Source: Erpobdella octoculata (Eukaryota > Annelida > Clitellata > Hirudinida > Erpobdellidae). Taken from it: a stretch of 64,000 bases of DNA. A program made the position numbers and the translations under genes. The stretch is from NCBI GenBank assembly GCA_963978895.1, contig OZ022242.1:29139806-29203805 (forward strand). The letters run 5' to 3'. Of the stretch, positions 23,288 to 36,748 are shown one piece after another. The notes under the pieces were generated by a model that made no database searches, was not told the DNA's origin, and saw only the letters and a program-made list of their open reading frames with translations. Every line of letters begins with the position of its first letter. Position 1 is the first letter of the stretch.

Positions 23288-24387
23288 TTCATTCATATAC
23301 TCAAAGTTTTTCTGATATGACAAAGACCCTTTGTTATAAAGATAATCTTGCATAATCCTAAACTTTAACTGGCAAATTCTATAAATGATCTATGCGTCAC
23401 AGTCATTTTAGAACACTAATCCGCCTGATTACCCGACCGAACCGAGCCGCGAAAAAAATTAATAAACAAGTAAATAAAAAACGAATTTTTAAAACCCAAT
23501 GCTTTTATATGTAATTAAAACACAAATTTTGCAATCAATTTTTTCTTATATTACTCTTTTATTTTATATTAAAGTCGAAATATCTTAATTATATCGAAAT
23601 ATCGAAATTAATTAAAATTAACTAAATTAATTGACTTATTGTAAAACTAATAATTGAATATTGCATTGTCTTCTATTTTGAGCATGTATGCAAAATTTGA
23701 AAAAAATCTATCATCAGGAAGTGACTCAAAAATTGATTGCAAGATTTGAAACAGACAGAGAAACAAACAGACAGACAGAGAAACAAACAGAGACGACGAG
23801 TTAATAAAAGCATTGGTAAAAATAGAATAATTTAAGAGGTAACGTATTATACTAATCGCAAGCCATACAAGTTTTGTATTATCACCTTTGCGTAACAAAT
23901 AACACAAGCGATCGAGCTAAAACAATTAAGCCTCCTTCGGCCAAAGAAATCACATTATTTGAAAAGCTAAAAAATAACTTGTTAGAGTTTATTCAATACG
24001 TGTAATGTTCAATGGATGAATTGATATCGTTTGTATATGTATATAAAACTAGGTAAATTTAAAAACAATCCAGGAATTTGAAATCATAAGCCAGTACCCG
24101 AACCCGAACCCGGTTTTTTGAAAACTACAAGCCCGTACCCGAACCCGAACCCGAAAACCTGAGTTTCACAAACCCGAACCCGAAAACCTGAGTTTCACAA
24201 ACCCGAACCCGAAAACCTGAGTTTCACAAACCCGAACCCGAACCCGAAAACTCGAGTTTTACAAACCCGAACCCGAACCCGAAAACTCTAGTTTCACAAA
24301 CCCTAACCCGAACCCGAAAACTCCAAAAAGTACTACCCGTGACATCCCTAATATATACATACAAACATTCATTTTTATATATATAGA

Positions 24388-26300
24388 TAAACAAAAGTGG
24401 ACCTAATATTGAGCCCTGGGGCACTCCAAAAATTATATTGTTTAGGGTTGAGCACCTGCGTTTATAGAAAACATATTGTTTTCTATTAAACAAGTAACTC
24501 TCAGACCATTTAATAGCTGCATTGCGAACACCATAATATTGCAATTTGCTTAATAAAATTTCATGATTCACTGTATCAAAAGCCTTGCTCAAATCAAAAA
24601 ATATACCTATACAAAAATAATTATTTTCTAAGTTTTGTGAGACGTGGTCATACATCTGCCTTATTGGATAACTAGAACAACCAGCTCGAAAACCAAATTG
24701 AAAATCATTAATGATTGAATTTCCACTTAGAAAATGATAGAGCCTAATATATATGATTTTTTCAAATATTTTTGAAAAATACGACAGTAACGAAATAATT
24801 GCAGACACAATTATATATTGGGACTTTTTTTTGCAATTTTAAGTCTATCAGGAAATGTACGAGTAACTAGTGAGACGTTGATGATATAGGACAAAATATT
24901 GACTAATTTAGAGATGGATGCGTGAGAAACTTTGAGTGATTTTGATAAAAATAATATTTCGTTGGAGTCCGTTAGCCGAAAATCGAGGTTGTGCTTGTTG
25001 GGTGTAGATAGGTAGTCGCTGAAAGATGAGTTGCAATGAGGAATACTTTCTGCTAGACGGTCACCAATGTTTGAAAAGTTGTTGTTGAAAGAATCAGCGA
25101 TTATTAAAGGATCAGTACATTTTTCATTATTTTGTAGTTTAAAGTAGTCGGTGTCATCACTTGGTTTTTTGTCGAGGTTGATGATGGAGCCAATTAGTTG
25201 CCAAGTTTATCTAGAGTTGTTTTTGTAGCTTGTAAATTTTCCATGATAATAATTTTTTATAGTAATGTCTTTTATCTTTTTTAATTTATTTCTGAAAGTT
25301 ATGAAAACTTTTTTGGTGTTTTCGTTAGGATTTTTTACGAATTTCTTGAAGTTTTGATTTCAACTTGCATGCGTTAAGAAGCTTGTCAGTCATCCATTCT
25401 TGTTTAAATTTTTGTTTTTTTTTGTTGTAGGTTTATGTGGAAAGCATAAATTATAATGAGTCTGGTAAATTTCTTGAAAGGTGTTGTAGGCTAGATTAAC
25501 TTCATTAAGAATACAAGCGTTATAAATCTGAGACCAGTCATGATAATTTAAGGTTTCTAAAAATTGCTTCTTGTTTTTTTTCAGAAAATTTTTGAACTTA
25601 GTACGGTGCTTGAGGTTGGGTTTTATGAAAGTTTCTGATTGAGAGTAGAATTGGCCTATGGTCCGAGAGATCGTAAGTAATAACTGAGAAAAAACTGTGG
25701 GAGAAGTTCAAAAATAAATTATCAATTGGGGAAGAGGTAGTACTTGTTTATCTGGATGCTCTTTGTATAACAGGGAAAAAATTGAAAGATTGCATCATGC
25801 TGATAAAAAGAGAAGAAATTTTGTCTTTTTTGTTGAGATCTATGTTGAAATCTCCAGCGACGATAAAAAGTTTTTTGGGCTTGAGGGTACATGAGAGAAA
25901 ATCAAAAAGCTCTTCTATAAACTTTAAAGGTACAAAAACCTTTAAACTTTATAGAAGAGCTTTTTGATTTAGTTAGGGGTCGATAAATTGTGCAAATATT
26001 CAGTTTTGTTTCTTTGTAGCAGAGTTTGATATGTATGTATTCGAAGGTTGATGAAATAAAGTTGCATTCGACTAACTGAAAGTTTATGGTTTCTTTAACG
26101 AGAATTAATGTGTGTTAAATATATCAAATATAGTTTCAGACAGTCTTTTTTCTTTTTTTCAATTGATTCTAAAGTGTCATAATGTGTGTCAATTTCATTG
26201 TTAATAACCATTTTTGTTAAAATCGTACGTCAAATTGATCATTTTGTCGTTTGCCATGATAAGATTGAATTTAATGAACAGATCTGTACAACTTAGCGAG
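24388..26300 (-). pseudogene. Non-LTR retrotransposon (CR1/jockey-like), endonuclease and RT remnants, interrupted by a Helitron
   Basis: On the minus strand GDFNID (endonuclease core, about 25845) is followed, after many stops, by SYFSKIFEKIIYIRLY, FQFGFRAGCSS, FFDLSKAFDTVNHEILLSKL and GVPQGSILGPLLF (24400-24810). The coding sequence is cut at 24388 by the Helitron start before the FADD box. The rest is not found on the far side. Within it, 25906-25968 is a near-perfect 60-bp palindrome. Confidence 0.8.
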
Positions 26301-26301
26301 C

Positions 26302-28087
<1,786 letters not shown>

Positions 28088-28173
28088 TATATATATATTT
28101 ATTATTTAAGTTCAATAAAGATTTCTTAAAAATAAAATTTTCCACTAAGTTTGTTAGAATCATATATATAGAA

Positions 28174-28617
28174 CTAGTGGGGTTACCCGGCGTTGCCCGG
28201 GGTTTTTTAGAGGTTTTTCTAATGTTTGTCTCTCTCGCTCCCGTTTCCTTCTCCACTTTCCCGTTTTCGTCGCGTTCCCGGTCGCTTTTCCGCTCTCGGT
28301 CGTTTTCCAGCTCCCGTTCGCTTTCCCGCTCAGAAGTTTTGTTATCGATTTTCTCTCATGCTCGCGTTTCCTTCCAAGCTTGCTCTCCCGATTCCAGTCG
28401 CTTTCCGCGTTCCCGGTCGCTTTCCGCGTTCCCGGTCGCTTTCCCGTTCCCGGTCGCTTTCCCGTTCCCGGTCGCTTTCCCGTTCCCGCTCACGCTTGCT
28501 CTTACGTTCCCGGTCATGCTTGCTCTCCCATTCCCGGTCACGGTTGCTCTCCCGTTCACGCTCATTTTTTCTTTTCCATTCTTTCATAACTTCTGTTAGC
28601 CTATAAAACGTAAAATA
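28174..28617 (-). mobile_element. Helitron family A 3' part
   Basis: CTAG at 28174-28177, next to an A, and the hairpin (minus strand) are followed by the 18-bp minisatellite. A unique tail near 28585-28615 (TTAGCCTATAAAACGTAAAA) matches 20815 in the other copy. The 5' region is missing. Confidence 0.8.
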
Positions 28618-28937
28618 GATTTGCTAAGACTATATATATATATGATTGTTTGTGGGTTAGTTTGTCTATTATAGAAACGGGAAAGCGACCCGGAACGGAC
28701 AGCGAGCGGGAACGGAAAAGCAAGCGTGAGCGGGAATGGGAGAGCAAACGTGAGCGGGAAAGCGACCGGGAGTGGTAAAGCGACCGGGAGCGGGAAAGCG
28801 ACCGGCAGCGGGAAAACGACCGAAAACGGGAAAGCGAACGGGAGTGGGAAAGCAGGTGGGAAAGGAAACGGGAGAGAAAGAGACAAACATTAGAAAAACC
28901 TCTAAAAAACCCGGGCAACGCCGGGTATCTCCGCTAG
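28618..28937 (+). mobile_element. Helitron 3' part with ATATGATTGTTTGTGGG-type start
   Basis: A short TA tract and ATATGATTGTTTGTGGGTTA, similar to 41467, lead into a minisatellite. The copy ends with the hairpin CCCGGGCAACGCCGGGTAT and CTAG (28934-28937), followed by T. Confidence 0.75.
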
Positions 28938-29328
28938 TACATACATAAACACACACACAGACACACATACATGCACATACATACATACATACACACATAC
29001 ATACGCACATACATATATATAGTTCCCGCTCGCTCACCCGCTCCGCTCCGCTCATTTTGTGACGGATTTCAATTTTTTTTTTATATTTGACTCCCCTTGA
29101 CTCTCAAGGTTGTGTGAAAACTTCATTACGATCGGATGAATGGTGTAGCAATGCATAAAGGACATTAACATATAAACATATATACATATATACAAACATT
29201 CATTTTTATATATATAGATGTTTATATATGAATGTTTGTATATATGTATATATGTTTATATGTTAATGTCCTTTATGCGGGAACTATATATATGTATGTG
29301 CGTATGTATGTGTGTATGTATGTATGTT
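28938..29328. repeat. Fold-back of a Helitron 5' end (inverted duplication with internal deletion)
   Basis: 28975-29218 is a minus-strand family A 5' region starting TCTATATATATAAAAATG at 29218. From 29222 the complementary order repeats (GTTTATATGTTAATGTCCTT) and then jumps at about 29276 to GCGGGAACTATATATATGTA. The right arm is therefore a partial inverted copy lacking the middle. The stretch can form a hairpin of over 100 bp. Confidence 0.75.
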
Positions 29329-29448
29329 ATCGGTAAATTAGAATTGTATATTTTTTATTTCGGATATCGCGTTAAATTAAAATAAAGCTCATATCAACTA
29401 CTTTTAGCTATAAGAAATCGACGTTTCTGTTTCTTACAAACCGGAGTT

Positions 29449-29734
29449 TAGTCTCCGCTGTCGCACCAAAAATAGATTAATACAAATAATGAATATTCAT
29501 GAAACCAAAATACTCTAAATCGTTTTTCGGAGGCCATCTTGGCATCTCACTCAAAACCTGCTCATCTCCTATATTTATTCTATATATATGGTCTCCGCTG
29601 TCGTACCAAAAATAGATTAATACAAATAATGAATATTCATGAAACCAAAAAAACTCTAAATCGTTTTTTGGAGGGCATCTTGGCATCTCACTCAAAACCT
29701 GCTCATCTCCGATATATTTATTCTATAATAATAT
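29449..29734. repeat. Tandem duplication, about 139-bp unit, two copies
   Basis: Both units contain GTCTCCGCTGTCG, ATGAATATTCATGAAACCAA and CATCTTGGCATCTCACTCAA in the same order, with a few substitutions. Confidence 0.9.
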
Positions 29735-29739
29735 ATATG

Positions 29740-29868
29740 GTTAGAATACGCAGGAGGTGTTAACGAGTAGCCACTTTGCATATTTTGCATAATTTGCCAC
29801 AGCGAGCTAGACTCGATTGGCCAATCGCAGCGTCTGTTTATGTTCCGGTTGGCTCGGAGAAATTGGTA
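29740..29868 (+). repeat. Dispersed repeat, copy 2, right half
   Basis: CGCAGGAGGTGTTAACGAGT through GGTTGGCTCGGAGAAATT matches 26461-26582. The left half is at 28094-28160. Confidence 0.85.
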
Positions 29869-30311
29869 TACGGTCCGACGTTTTAATCGATAACTTTTTT
29901 ATTTATTAACTTTGAGAAGCAAAAGTTATATTGTTGGATTTCATATTGAATTATCTAAAAACAAGCGTCTCAGATATACCCAGGGCAGCAGTTTAAAACA
30001 AATTCGATTTTCTCAATGAAGAGCCAAGGTTGGTAGACCAGGAGAATTAAAATTTTTCCTTGTTGTACCTAGACAAAATTCGCATCAAGCTGATTTTTGG
30101 ATATATTGTTTGTAATACGTTTATGAATCTTCCTGCAAAAATCGGTTGAAATCGTCAAATAGGAAATTGGTTTTTTGACGCTTTTTTGTAAGAGATTTAC
30201 CGTAGTGAGCGATAAGTTAGCATTTTCGTAAATTGTCGTAAAACATCGAATTTCTAAGTTAGTATTTTGTAAAACATCTATTTTTTGGAGTTTTTATTGT
30301 TTTTCTTCGAA

Positions 30312-32491
30312 ATGGGTGAACTAAATGAAATGGTATGTTTAATTTGTCGAACTGAATTCCGTTCCGACAACGTCTGTGATACAGTCAAGATGGTTACACT
30401 AGGTGTTAAAGGTATTGAAACGTTATGTCAATTCAGCGTTTTACGTGGTGATGAACAGTTAACAGAGTATCTGTTAAATAAACCAAATGTAGCTAATGTT
30501 CATGATCATTGCCGGAGAGAAGTTTCGATCAATTGCAACGAAAGAATGAGCAGCATGCAGAAGGTGTTGGTGTTGATCAAGAGAATTTTAAGTCTAAATT
30601 ATTACGATCGTCTGTCGACACTTTCAATTGGAAGCAACATTGTTTTTTGTGTGGAAAAATAGATCTTGGAGACGGTAGAAAATATTTAAAAGAAGAATCA
30701 AGTACTGTGATGACATTGAAATTCAGAGAAACTATAATTAAAACTTGCCACAAAAGAAATGATGCATGGAGTGTAGAAGTTCTTGGTAGGTTAAATACAT
30801 GCAATGACTTACCTGCTGAAGAAGCTCGTTACCACAGAGTGTGTCTTTCTGTGTTCCAAAAATGTAGATCGTCACATGTCGGAGATAATACCGCTGGCCG
30901 AAACCAGCCAGGTCGACATCCAGATAACGACATGTTAATTACTTTTGAGAAACTGTGTGACTGGTTAGAAGAAGAAGATCAAGGAATTTATACAATAGCT
31001 GAATTACAAATTAAAATGCAAGAATTATCGGAAGATGGTGAAGTGTATTCATTAAAACATATAAAACGAAAGCTGGAAGAACGCTACGCCGAGCACATAT
31101 TTTTTGCCGGAGTTTGTGGTCGGAAAAATGTTATTTGCTTCCGTAACATGGCGTCTCACATTATAACTAAGCAATGGTATGATGAAAAAAAGAGTAGCAT
31201 AGAAGATGAGAGTGAGCGTATCATAGTGGCAGCAGCAAAATTGATAAGAGCTCAAATAAGGGAAATGTCCTCAAATGAAACATATCCAGGAACTGATGAT
31301 TTCTCAAATATTGAAAATGCCAAAAGGTGGATTCCTAGTTTGTTGAAAATCTTAATAGAAAATATTGTTTGTAATGAAATAAAACAAGTTTCCATATGTC
31401 ATTCTATTGTGCAGGGGGCAAGACAAAGATCTCTTATTTCTCCAATTTTGTTTGGCGTTGGAGTTAGTTTAGATCACGCCTTTGGATCTAGATGGCTGCT
31501 TGATTTGCTGTCACGGTTGGGATTTTCAATTTCATATGATGAAGTTAAACTTTTTAAACAATCAGTGGTTCAGAATGACTCCCCTGATACTCCTCAGTCT
31601 TTTCCTCAATGTTTTACGCAATGGTCTGGTGATAATCTTGACCACAACGTTATCACTTTAGATGGAAGTGGTACCTTTCACGGTATGGGCATCATATCAA
31701 TGTCTACTCCGTGTAATCGATTAGGGTCAGGACACTTTGCTGAATCACCTGTACCCCGATTGTCACGCCTAAAATCCAGTTGTGTTGTGAACAACCGAGG
31801 TATTCCTATATTGGGATACACATTCCCCGACAAGTCATCATTATCATTGATGTCTTTCAAGCCCATCTCTCAATTAAATTCTCCTTCTGTGTTGCCTCCT
31901 TCTTTAAACTTGGAACTTGCCTGGAAAATCGGTATCTTGTGCTTAGATGAAGATCAGCAAAGGCCAAATTGGTCTGGCTTTATGGAACATGCTTGTAAGC
32001 CAGACGGAGATTTCAGATCATCATCAGACATAAGGATGCTTCCGATTATTGATTTGAATCCTAATGACATGTCTTGTATTTTTTCCACGTTAACTTTCAT
32101 AGAACGCCAGGCTGAAAAGCTCAACATTCCAACGGCTTGTGTGACTTTCGATCAGCCGCTGTGGTTAAAGGCTGTTGATATTGTGCATTCATCCAAACTG
32201 AACATAGTATGTCGTCTAGGTGGGTTTCATGTCTTGATGAATTATTTGGGCAGCATTGGTCATGTCATGGCCGGCTCAGGTTTGACAGAGGCGCTGCAGT
32301 GCTGTTATGGACCCATAGCCATAACTCACATGATGACAGGGAAGGCAGTGGCTAGAGCACTACGCGGCCACTTTTTAGTAGAGTCAGCTTTGTTTGCTTT
32401 GCTTTTGGAATCAATATTGAAAATGGAGTTTTTGACTACTTCTGATATTGATGATCTGAGCGTCTCCGATCGGGATGCAAATTTAACGTGA
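30312..32491 (+). pseudogene. Uncharacterised zinc-cluster protein with DNLDHN motif, one frameshift
   Basis: The first frame (ATG 30312) carries MVCLICRTEF and NVHDHCRREV. Near 30540 the homologous sequence moves by one base into a frame running to 32491. The second part has HCFLCGK, TCHKRND and RYHRVCLSVF (a second Cys/His cluster), then WSGDNLDHNVITLDG, HGMGIISM, TFDQPLWLKA and GGFHVLMNYLGSIGHVMAGS. The same motif order occurs, as far as I recall, in multi-copy uncharacterised proteins of cnidarians, lancelets and molluscs. That suggests a mobile-element or expanded family. The spaced Asp motifs could be an RNase-H-like catalytic centre, which is inference. The end at DANLT is probably premature or an exon end. 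A sequencing indel could also explain the frameshift. Confidence 0.6.
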
Positions 32492-32990
32492 GGCTTTATT
32501 TACAGTGGTCTAACTGAAATTCTTATTCATTATTTTAAAGAAATTGTACTACTGGACCTACCATACAAACTTTATATAACCAAACAAAAGGGATATAGGC
32601 ACACAGACAAAGGACACAGGGCGGGAAATAAAGAAATTGTTATTTTTAGGTGTTTTTGTTGTTTTTCTGTTTGTTCTTTTTATTGTATGTTGAAATTAAA
32701 AATTATTTATGGATTTATATGTATGCTTTTTAATATGTGTATATTAAATAGTATGTAACAAGCAATTTTCATATTAATCTTAATTTATTTTGCACATTTA
32801 GTCAAAAACGGCACAATAAAGTAGTTTATTTGTATCCGTATATAATGTTGCGAGATAAATTTTAACTTATGTATATTTTGTATTAGGTAGTTTTCATCTA
32901 TAGATTGAGTTATTTTTATTTAAATGGATTTTAAGAGCTGATATATTGTATATTTTATGGAAAAACGGCTCCATAAATCAGTTCATTTGT

Positions 32991-33024
<34 letters not shown>

Positions 33025-33301
33025 ATAATTTTTAATGTTTGTATATCATGCAATAAGTAACAATAAAGCATTCAGCTTAAACTTTAGTTATTTTCATCTA
33101 ATTGGATTAAAAGAGCTGGCATATTCAATTAATTTACCGATTTTAAGGCCGATTTTGAAAATCGTCTGTAATTTTTTTAAACGATGAGTTGGAAGGGTGG
33201 ATTTTTAACTAATTGTTGCTAACACATATACCTACAAAACAAAATATCAAACTGCTTTTGTTCCAATTATGCCAGCTTTTTTTTAATTCTCCTGGACTAT
33301 G
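32492..33301. other. AT-rich non-coding DNA with a 31-bp T run
   Basis: Possible 3' untranslated DNA of the preceding gene. It holds an uninterrupted T tract at 32993-33023 and two loosely repeated segments containing TTTTCATCTA and AAGAGCTG (about 32880-32945 and 33085-33125). No coding is visible. Confidence 0.6.
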
Positions 33302-34330
33302 GGTAATCTTTCCTACGGACGGCCCGTGCCGAAAAATAGTCGTATTATTTTTATTTTGTTACAATAACCTAAAAAAACAAATTTAATACCAAATTTAATT
33401 TAAAAAAAAAATATTTATCGTAATTTGAGAGACTTTGAAAACGGTAAGTAGTACCCTTCCAAGCACTATTTACATCGTAGTTGTGAGTGGTGAGGTACGA
33501 TGATCGTATGAATAAAAAAAATAAAATTAGTTTATAATAAAATTTTATTTAAAAAACAAACTCAGTTATAAAAAAAATTAAATTTTAATTTTAAAACTTT
33601 TTTCTATGTAAAACGATAAAGAACAAAAGGTGAGAGAAACAACGAAGTAAACCCCGATAGTCACTTTATATAAGGTCGCTGCTATTTTCCCGGCGGTTCG
33701 CCGTGATTGCAATCTGTAAAATTGCAATCCCGTATTAAAATGAAACTCTACCCCTACCCCTAACCTTACCCTACCCTTACCCTACCCTTAACCCTACCCC
33801 TTACCCTACTCCTAACCCTACTCCTAACCCTACTCCTAACCCTACCCCTAACCCTACCCATAACCCTATCCCTACCCCTATCCTAGGTAGTCGCATAAAA
33901 AGTTTCAATATAATTTTTTCTAAATTTTACTAATATTTTAAATAAAGGTACAAATTCTGAGTTTGAATATACTATATAGTGTAAAAAATAAAATTAATAA
34001 AAAGATCGCATACCGGCGCCTAATTTTACTAATATTTTAAATAAAGGCGCCTACCGCCATGGTAATAGTTATAACGTTATATAACACGCTACGCGATTCA
34101 TTCGTTTACACTTTTCCTTAAAACTCAAATTTTTTCTATGTAAAATTTTTTAAATTATAATTAAATTATTTATTTAATTAAAATAATTTTGTATAACATT
34201 TTAAATAAATTATTTATACAAATTATCATAATTTTTAAACTAGTGTTTACTTTTCATCGTGTTTATAGTTAATTATAGCCGAGAATTATGTATTAATCCG
34301 CCACACGGGCCGTCCGTGGGAAAGATTACC
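33302..34330. mobile_element. Terminal-inverted-repeat element (MITE-like, about 1.03 kb)
   Basis: The left end GGTAATCTTTCCTACGGACG (33302-33328) and the complementary right end (34304-34330) form 27-bp inverted repeats with one mismatch. The right flank is TA, while the left flank is TATG, so the target duplication is unresolved. The middle is AT-rich and contains a telomere-like tract. No transposase is visible. Confidence 0.75.
33747..33884. repeat. Interstitial telomere-like tract (CCCTAA variants)
   Basis: About 138 bp of degenerate CCCTAA, CCCTAC and CCCCTA units, the complement of TTAGGG-type repeats. It lies within a terminal-inverted-repeat element rather than at a chromosome end. 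Confidence 0.85.
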
Positions 34331-34338
34331 TAGTAAAC

Positions 34339-34901
34339 ATGGAGAATAGCGGCAGAAATTATTTTCGGTGTTTTTAACTATTTTTCCCTTATAATAATTA
34401 TATATTTGTAATCACAATAAAAAAACGTAACAATCAGAAGATAAAATATTAATCACGCAGTCAGATTAACATTATTTACAAAAAAATGACGGTTTATTTA
34501 AGTCCGAGCAGTTTTTCAGAGAAAGATAAAACTAGATAGTTTTCAATTAAAGAAACACAGAGTTTCAGCAAAGAATTTGCCACCTGGTTTGAGACTACGG
34601 AATTCAAATTCACTTGACTTAAATAAGTAATTTATTTATTTAAAAATATCTTCTAAAAACTCGCATAAATAATTTCTTTTACATTTTATTTCACTTCACT
34701 TTTAGTTTGTTTTTTGTTTATGAGAATAATTTTTTTTCTACTACCTGATGCTTTTCTGGCGTTAACTTCTTTTTTAATTATAATTTTAAAAAATTAATAG
34801 GATCACTCAATTAGTAATTTATTTTTCTTTCTAATTATAATAATTTTTTAATAGAAAAATAATTAAAAACACCGAAAATAATTTCTGCCGCTATTCTCCA
34901 T
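34339..34901. mobile_element. MITE with long terminal inverted repeats (563 bp)
   Basis: ATGGAGAATAGCGGCAGAAA (34339) is matched by its complement ending at 34901. The inverted repeats extend about 37 bp, to GGTGTTTTTAA, with further similarity inward. The interior is AT-rich with no coding. Confidence 0.85.
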
Positions 34902-35069
34902 AATTACCGCATCGAAATAGAATTTGTTCATTAAACTATTTCAAAAAACATTTAAAAGCTTATCTTTTTAATTATGTAATTTAATATCTGTGATGCTATT
35001 GACTGTATGCGCTTATGTGATATGTTTAAATAATATTTATTAATAGGCAAAGAAATAATGGAAAAGTTA

Positions 35070-36143
35070 AAGTTCTAGTATAGCGTCATCGGCCGATTTC
35101 TATAAAAACACGGTTTAAAAAACTGTTTAATAGAATAAGCTCAGAACATTATCAGAACATACTACAAACAAGTTTTTTTACAGAAAAACTTACTAAAAAC
35201 CGACTTTAAGCAAAAATATCCAAAGTCAATGTTGATACGTGGAATAATACAATTCAAGGAATGAAAAGTAAGAAAGAGTTAATTTAAAAATAAAATGTTA
35301 AAATGAAAAAATAAATGTTAAATGGTTCAAAATAATTGTTTAATTATTTAATATGCATCTTAAATTTTAAAAAATCAAAGTGCTTAGCGGAAATTTATCC
35401 GTGACTAGCGGGTACCCGGCCTCGCCCGGGGTTTTCTATCGTTTTTTTCTCGCTCCCGTTTCCCTTTCCGCTTACTCTTACGCTCCCGGTCGCTTTCCCG
35501 CTCCTGGTCATTTTTCCGCTCTCGATCGCTTTCTCGCTCATGCTTTCTCTCCTCTTCCTGGTCACTTTCTCGTTCTCCACACGATTCTGGTACCAATCAT
35601 GACCTCTAAAACTCAGAATTTCTACTCCAAGAAATATGGTGGAAACCGTAATAAAGAATAAAGACAACCAAGTACTTCTACTTTGATATTATTTTATTTT
35701 TTCTTGGTTTTTGGCCGGTTATTTATTGTTCTTAATGTTTTTTTTATTTGTCTTAAGGCATATTAACAAAACCGTCGCATTTAAAGATATGGAGCGGGTT
35801 ACGCAACCCGTACTTCTAAAACAAACTGTTATTTTTCAAGTTTTAATTTTCATAATTTAAATGTTTAATTTCTTTTCCTAAACTGTCTATTTTTATTTTA
35901 AATGTGTTTAATTTTTATTTTCTTTATTCCCACTATTCACTTCTATCGCTATTGACAAATAGATCTTCACTGGGAACTACATAAGCTTCGGCAGCAATTT
36001 TTAAATGTTCTAAAGTGATATAATTTCTGGTTTTTTTAAATTATTTATGTTTTAATTAGTCTTTAGTTTTCTTTTAAATATCATTTACGTTAAAAACCGG
36101 TCATTTTTCACCGAAATCGGCCGATGACGCTATACTAGAACTT
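35070..36143. mobile_element. TIR element with TA target duplication, carrying a Helitron fragment
   Basis: AAGTTCTAGTATAGCGTCAT (35070) continues through CGGCCGATTTC; the complement ends at 36143. TA flanks both sides (35068-35069 and 36144-36145), as for Tc1/mariner-type elements. A Helitron piece lies inside at 35405-35600. Confidence 0.8.
35405..35600 (-). mobile_element. Helitron family A 3'-end fragment
   Basis: CTAG at 35405-35408, preceded by A, is followed by a slightly mutated hairpin (CCCGGGCGAGGCCGGGTA on the minus strand) and the minisatellite. The 5' part is absent. Confidence 0.75.
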
Positions 36144-36748
36144 TACCTAGAATAAATATAAAATAATGTGATATTTACCAAAATTATAAGTGTTCAATGT
36201 ATACAGTTACAATGTATACAACTGAACAAGTAGTCTATACAATGGATGACAGGGGCTTATATTCGTATGCAGCTTATAGAAAAACTTTTTTACACAACAT
36301 GCGAAATCCAAGGCTTATACACGCGTGCGGCCTTTACACGAAAGTGGCCTATATGACATGCGCTAAAATACGGTACACATTTTTGTCTTAGTGCTTCACT
36401 TATCATTAAAAGTGTTTATTATTTTAAAAACTTAAAATTTTTTAATTCTCAGCAATATTTTCTTGCATGAATCCGTTTCTGCAAAATTGTGTTTTCGGGT
36501 AGATTCGGTAAAAGTGCGATAAAATTGGGATTGATGGGGATTTTTATTTTCTGATTCAGGACATCATCCTGCATCCAACAATACAAAAATTATTTCTATA
36601 CCAGTTTTTTCTAGGTTCTCTTCTCCGATTACTGTACTAATAGTGGAGACATTTGCAGCCTTTTTTAGCTCTTTAAATTTTTGCTCTAAATTTGAATATA
36701 AAATATTCGTAATGTGACTTTGTTTTGTTTTCTCTTAGAATATTGGCA
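36144..36748. other. Upstream region of the thioredoxin-like gene
   Basis: AT-rich with several GTATACA and GGCCTATA words around 36195-36370. A polypyrimidine run ending in TTAG lies directly before AATATTGGCAATG (36735-36748), which looks like a 3' splice site in the 5' untranslated region. Nothing else is recognisable. Confidence 0.4.

Larger units (their letters stand above)
21186..24350. mobile_element. Non-autonomous hAT element with 8-bp target duplication
   Basis: Terminal inverted repeats TAGGGATGTCACGGGTA (left at 21186; complementary right end at 24334-24350) are flanked by ATATATAC at 21178-21185 and 24351-24358, a perfect 8-bp duplication. Subterminal parts contain many CCCGAACCCGAAAA units on both sides. 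No hAT transposase is visible. A SINE (about 21592-21790) and a complete Helitron (21865-23287) lie inside. Confidence 0.93.
28161..29739. mobile_element. 1579-bp insertion with 8-bp target duplication GTTAGAAT (compound element)
   Basis: GTTAGAAT occurs at 28153-28160 and again at 29740-29747, directly outside a segment beginning CATATATATA and ending ATATATATG. Copy 1 of the host repeat (26428-26586) lacks the insert. An 8-bp duplication suggests a hAT-like mechanism, but the terminal repeat is short and AT-only. Inside are two Helitron fragments, a fold-back and a tandem duplication. Confidence 0.6.

Noticed and set aside
23140..23355. Frame beginning PGQEFEFLKRAGLICRRAEP, also at 60746-60997 and 16643-16828
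   Set aside because: It lies in the GC-rich 3' part of family B Helitrons; the shared peptide reflects shared non-coding repeat DNA.
21186..24350. A CRISPR-like array from the repeated CCCGAACCCGAAAA words
   Set aside because: The units are short, lack unique spacers and are hAT subterminal repeats in an animal genome.
33747..33884. A chromosome end or true telomere
   Set aside because: The units are degenerate, the tract is short, and it is embedded in a terminal-inverted-repeat element with genes on both sides.
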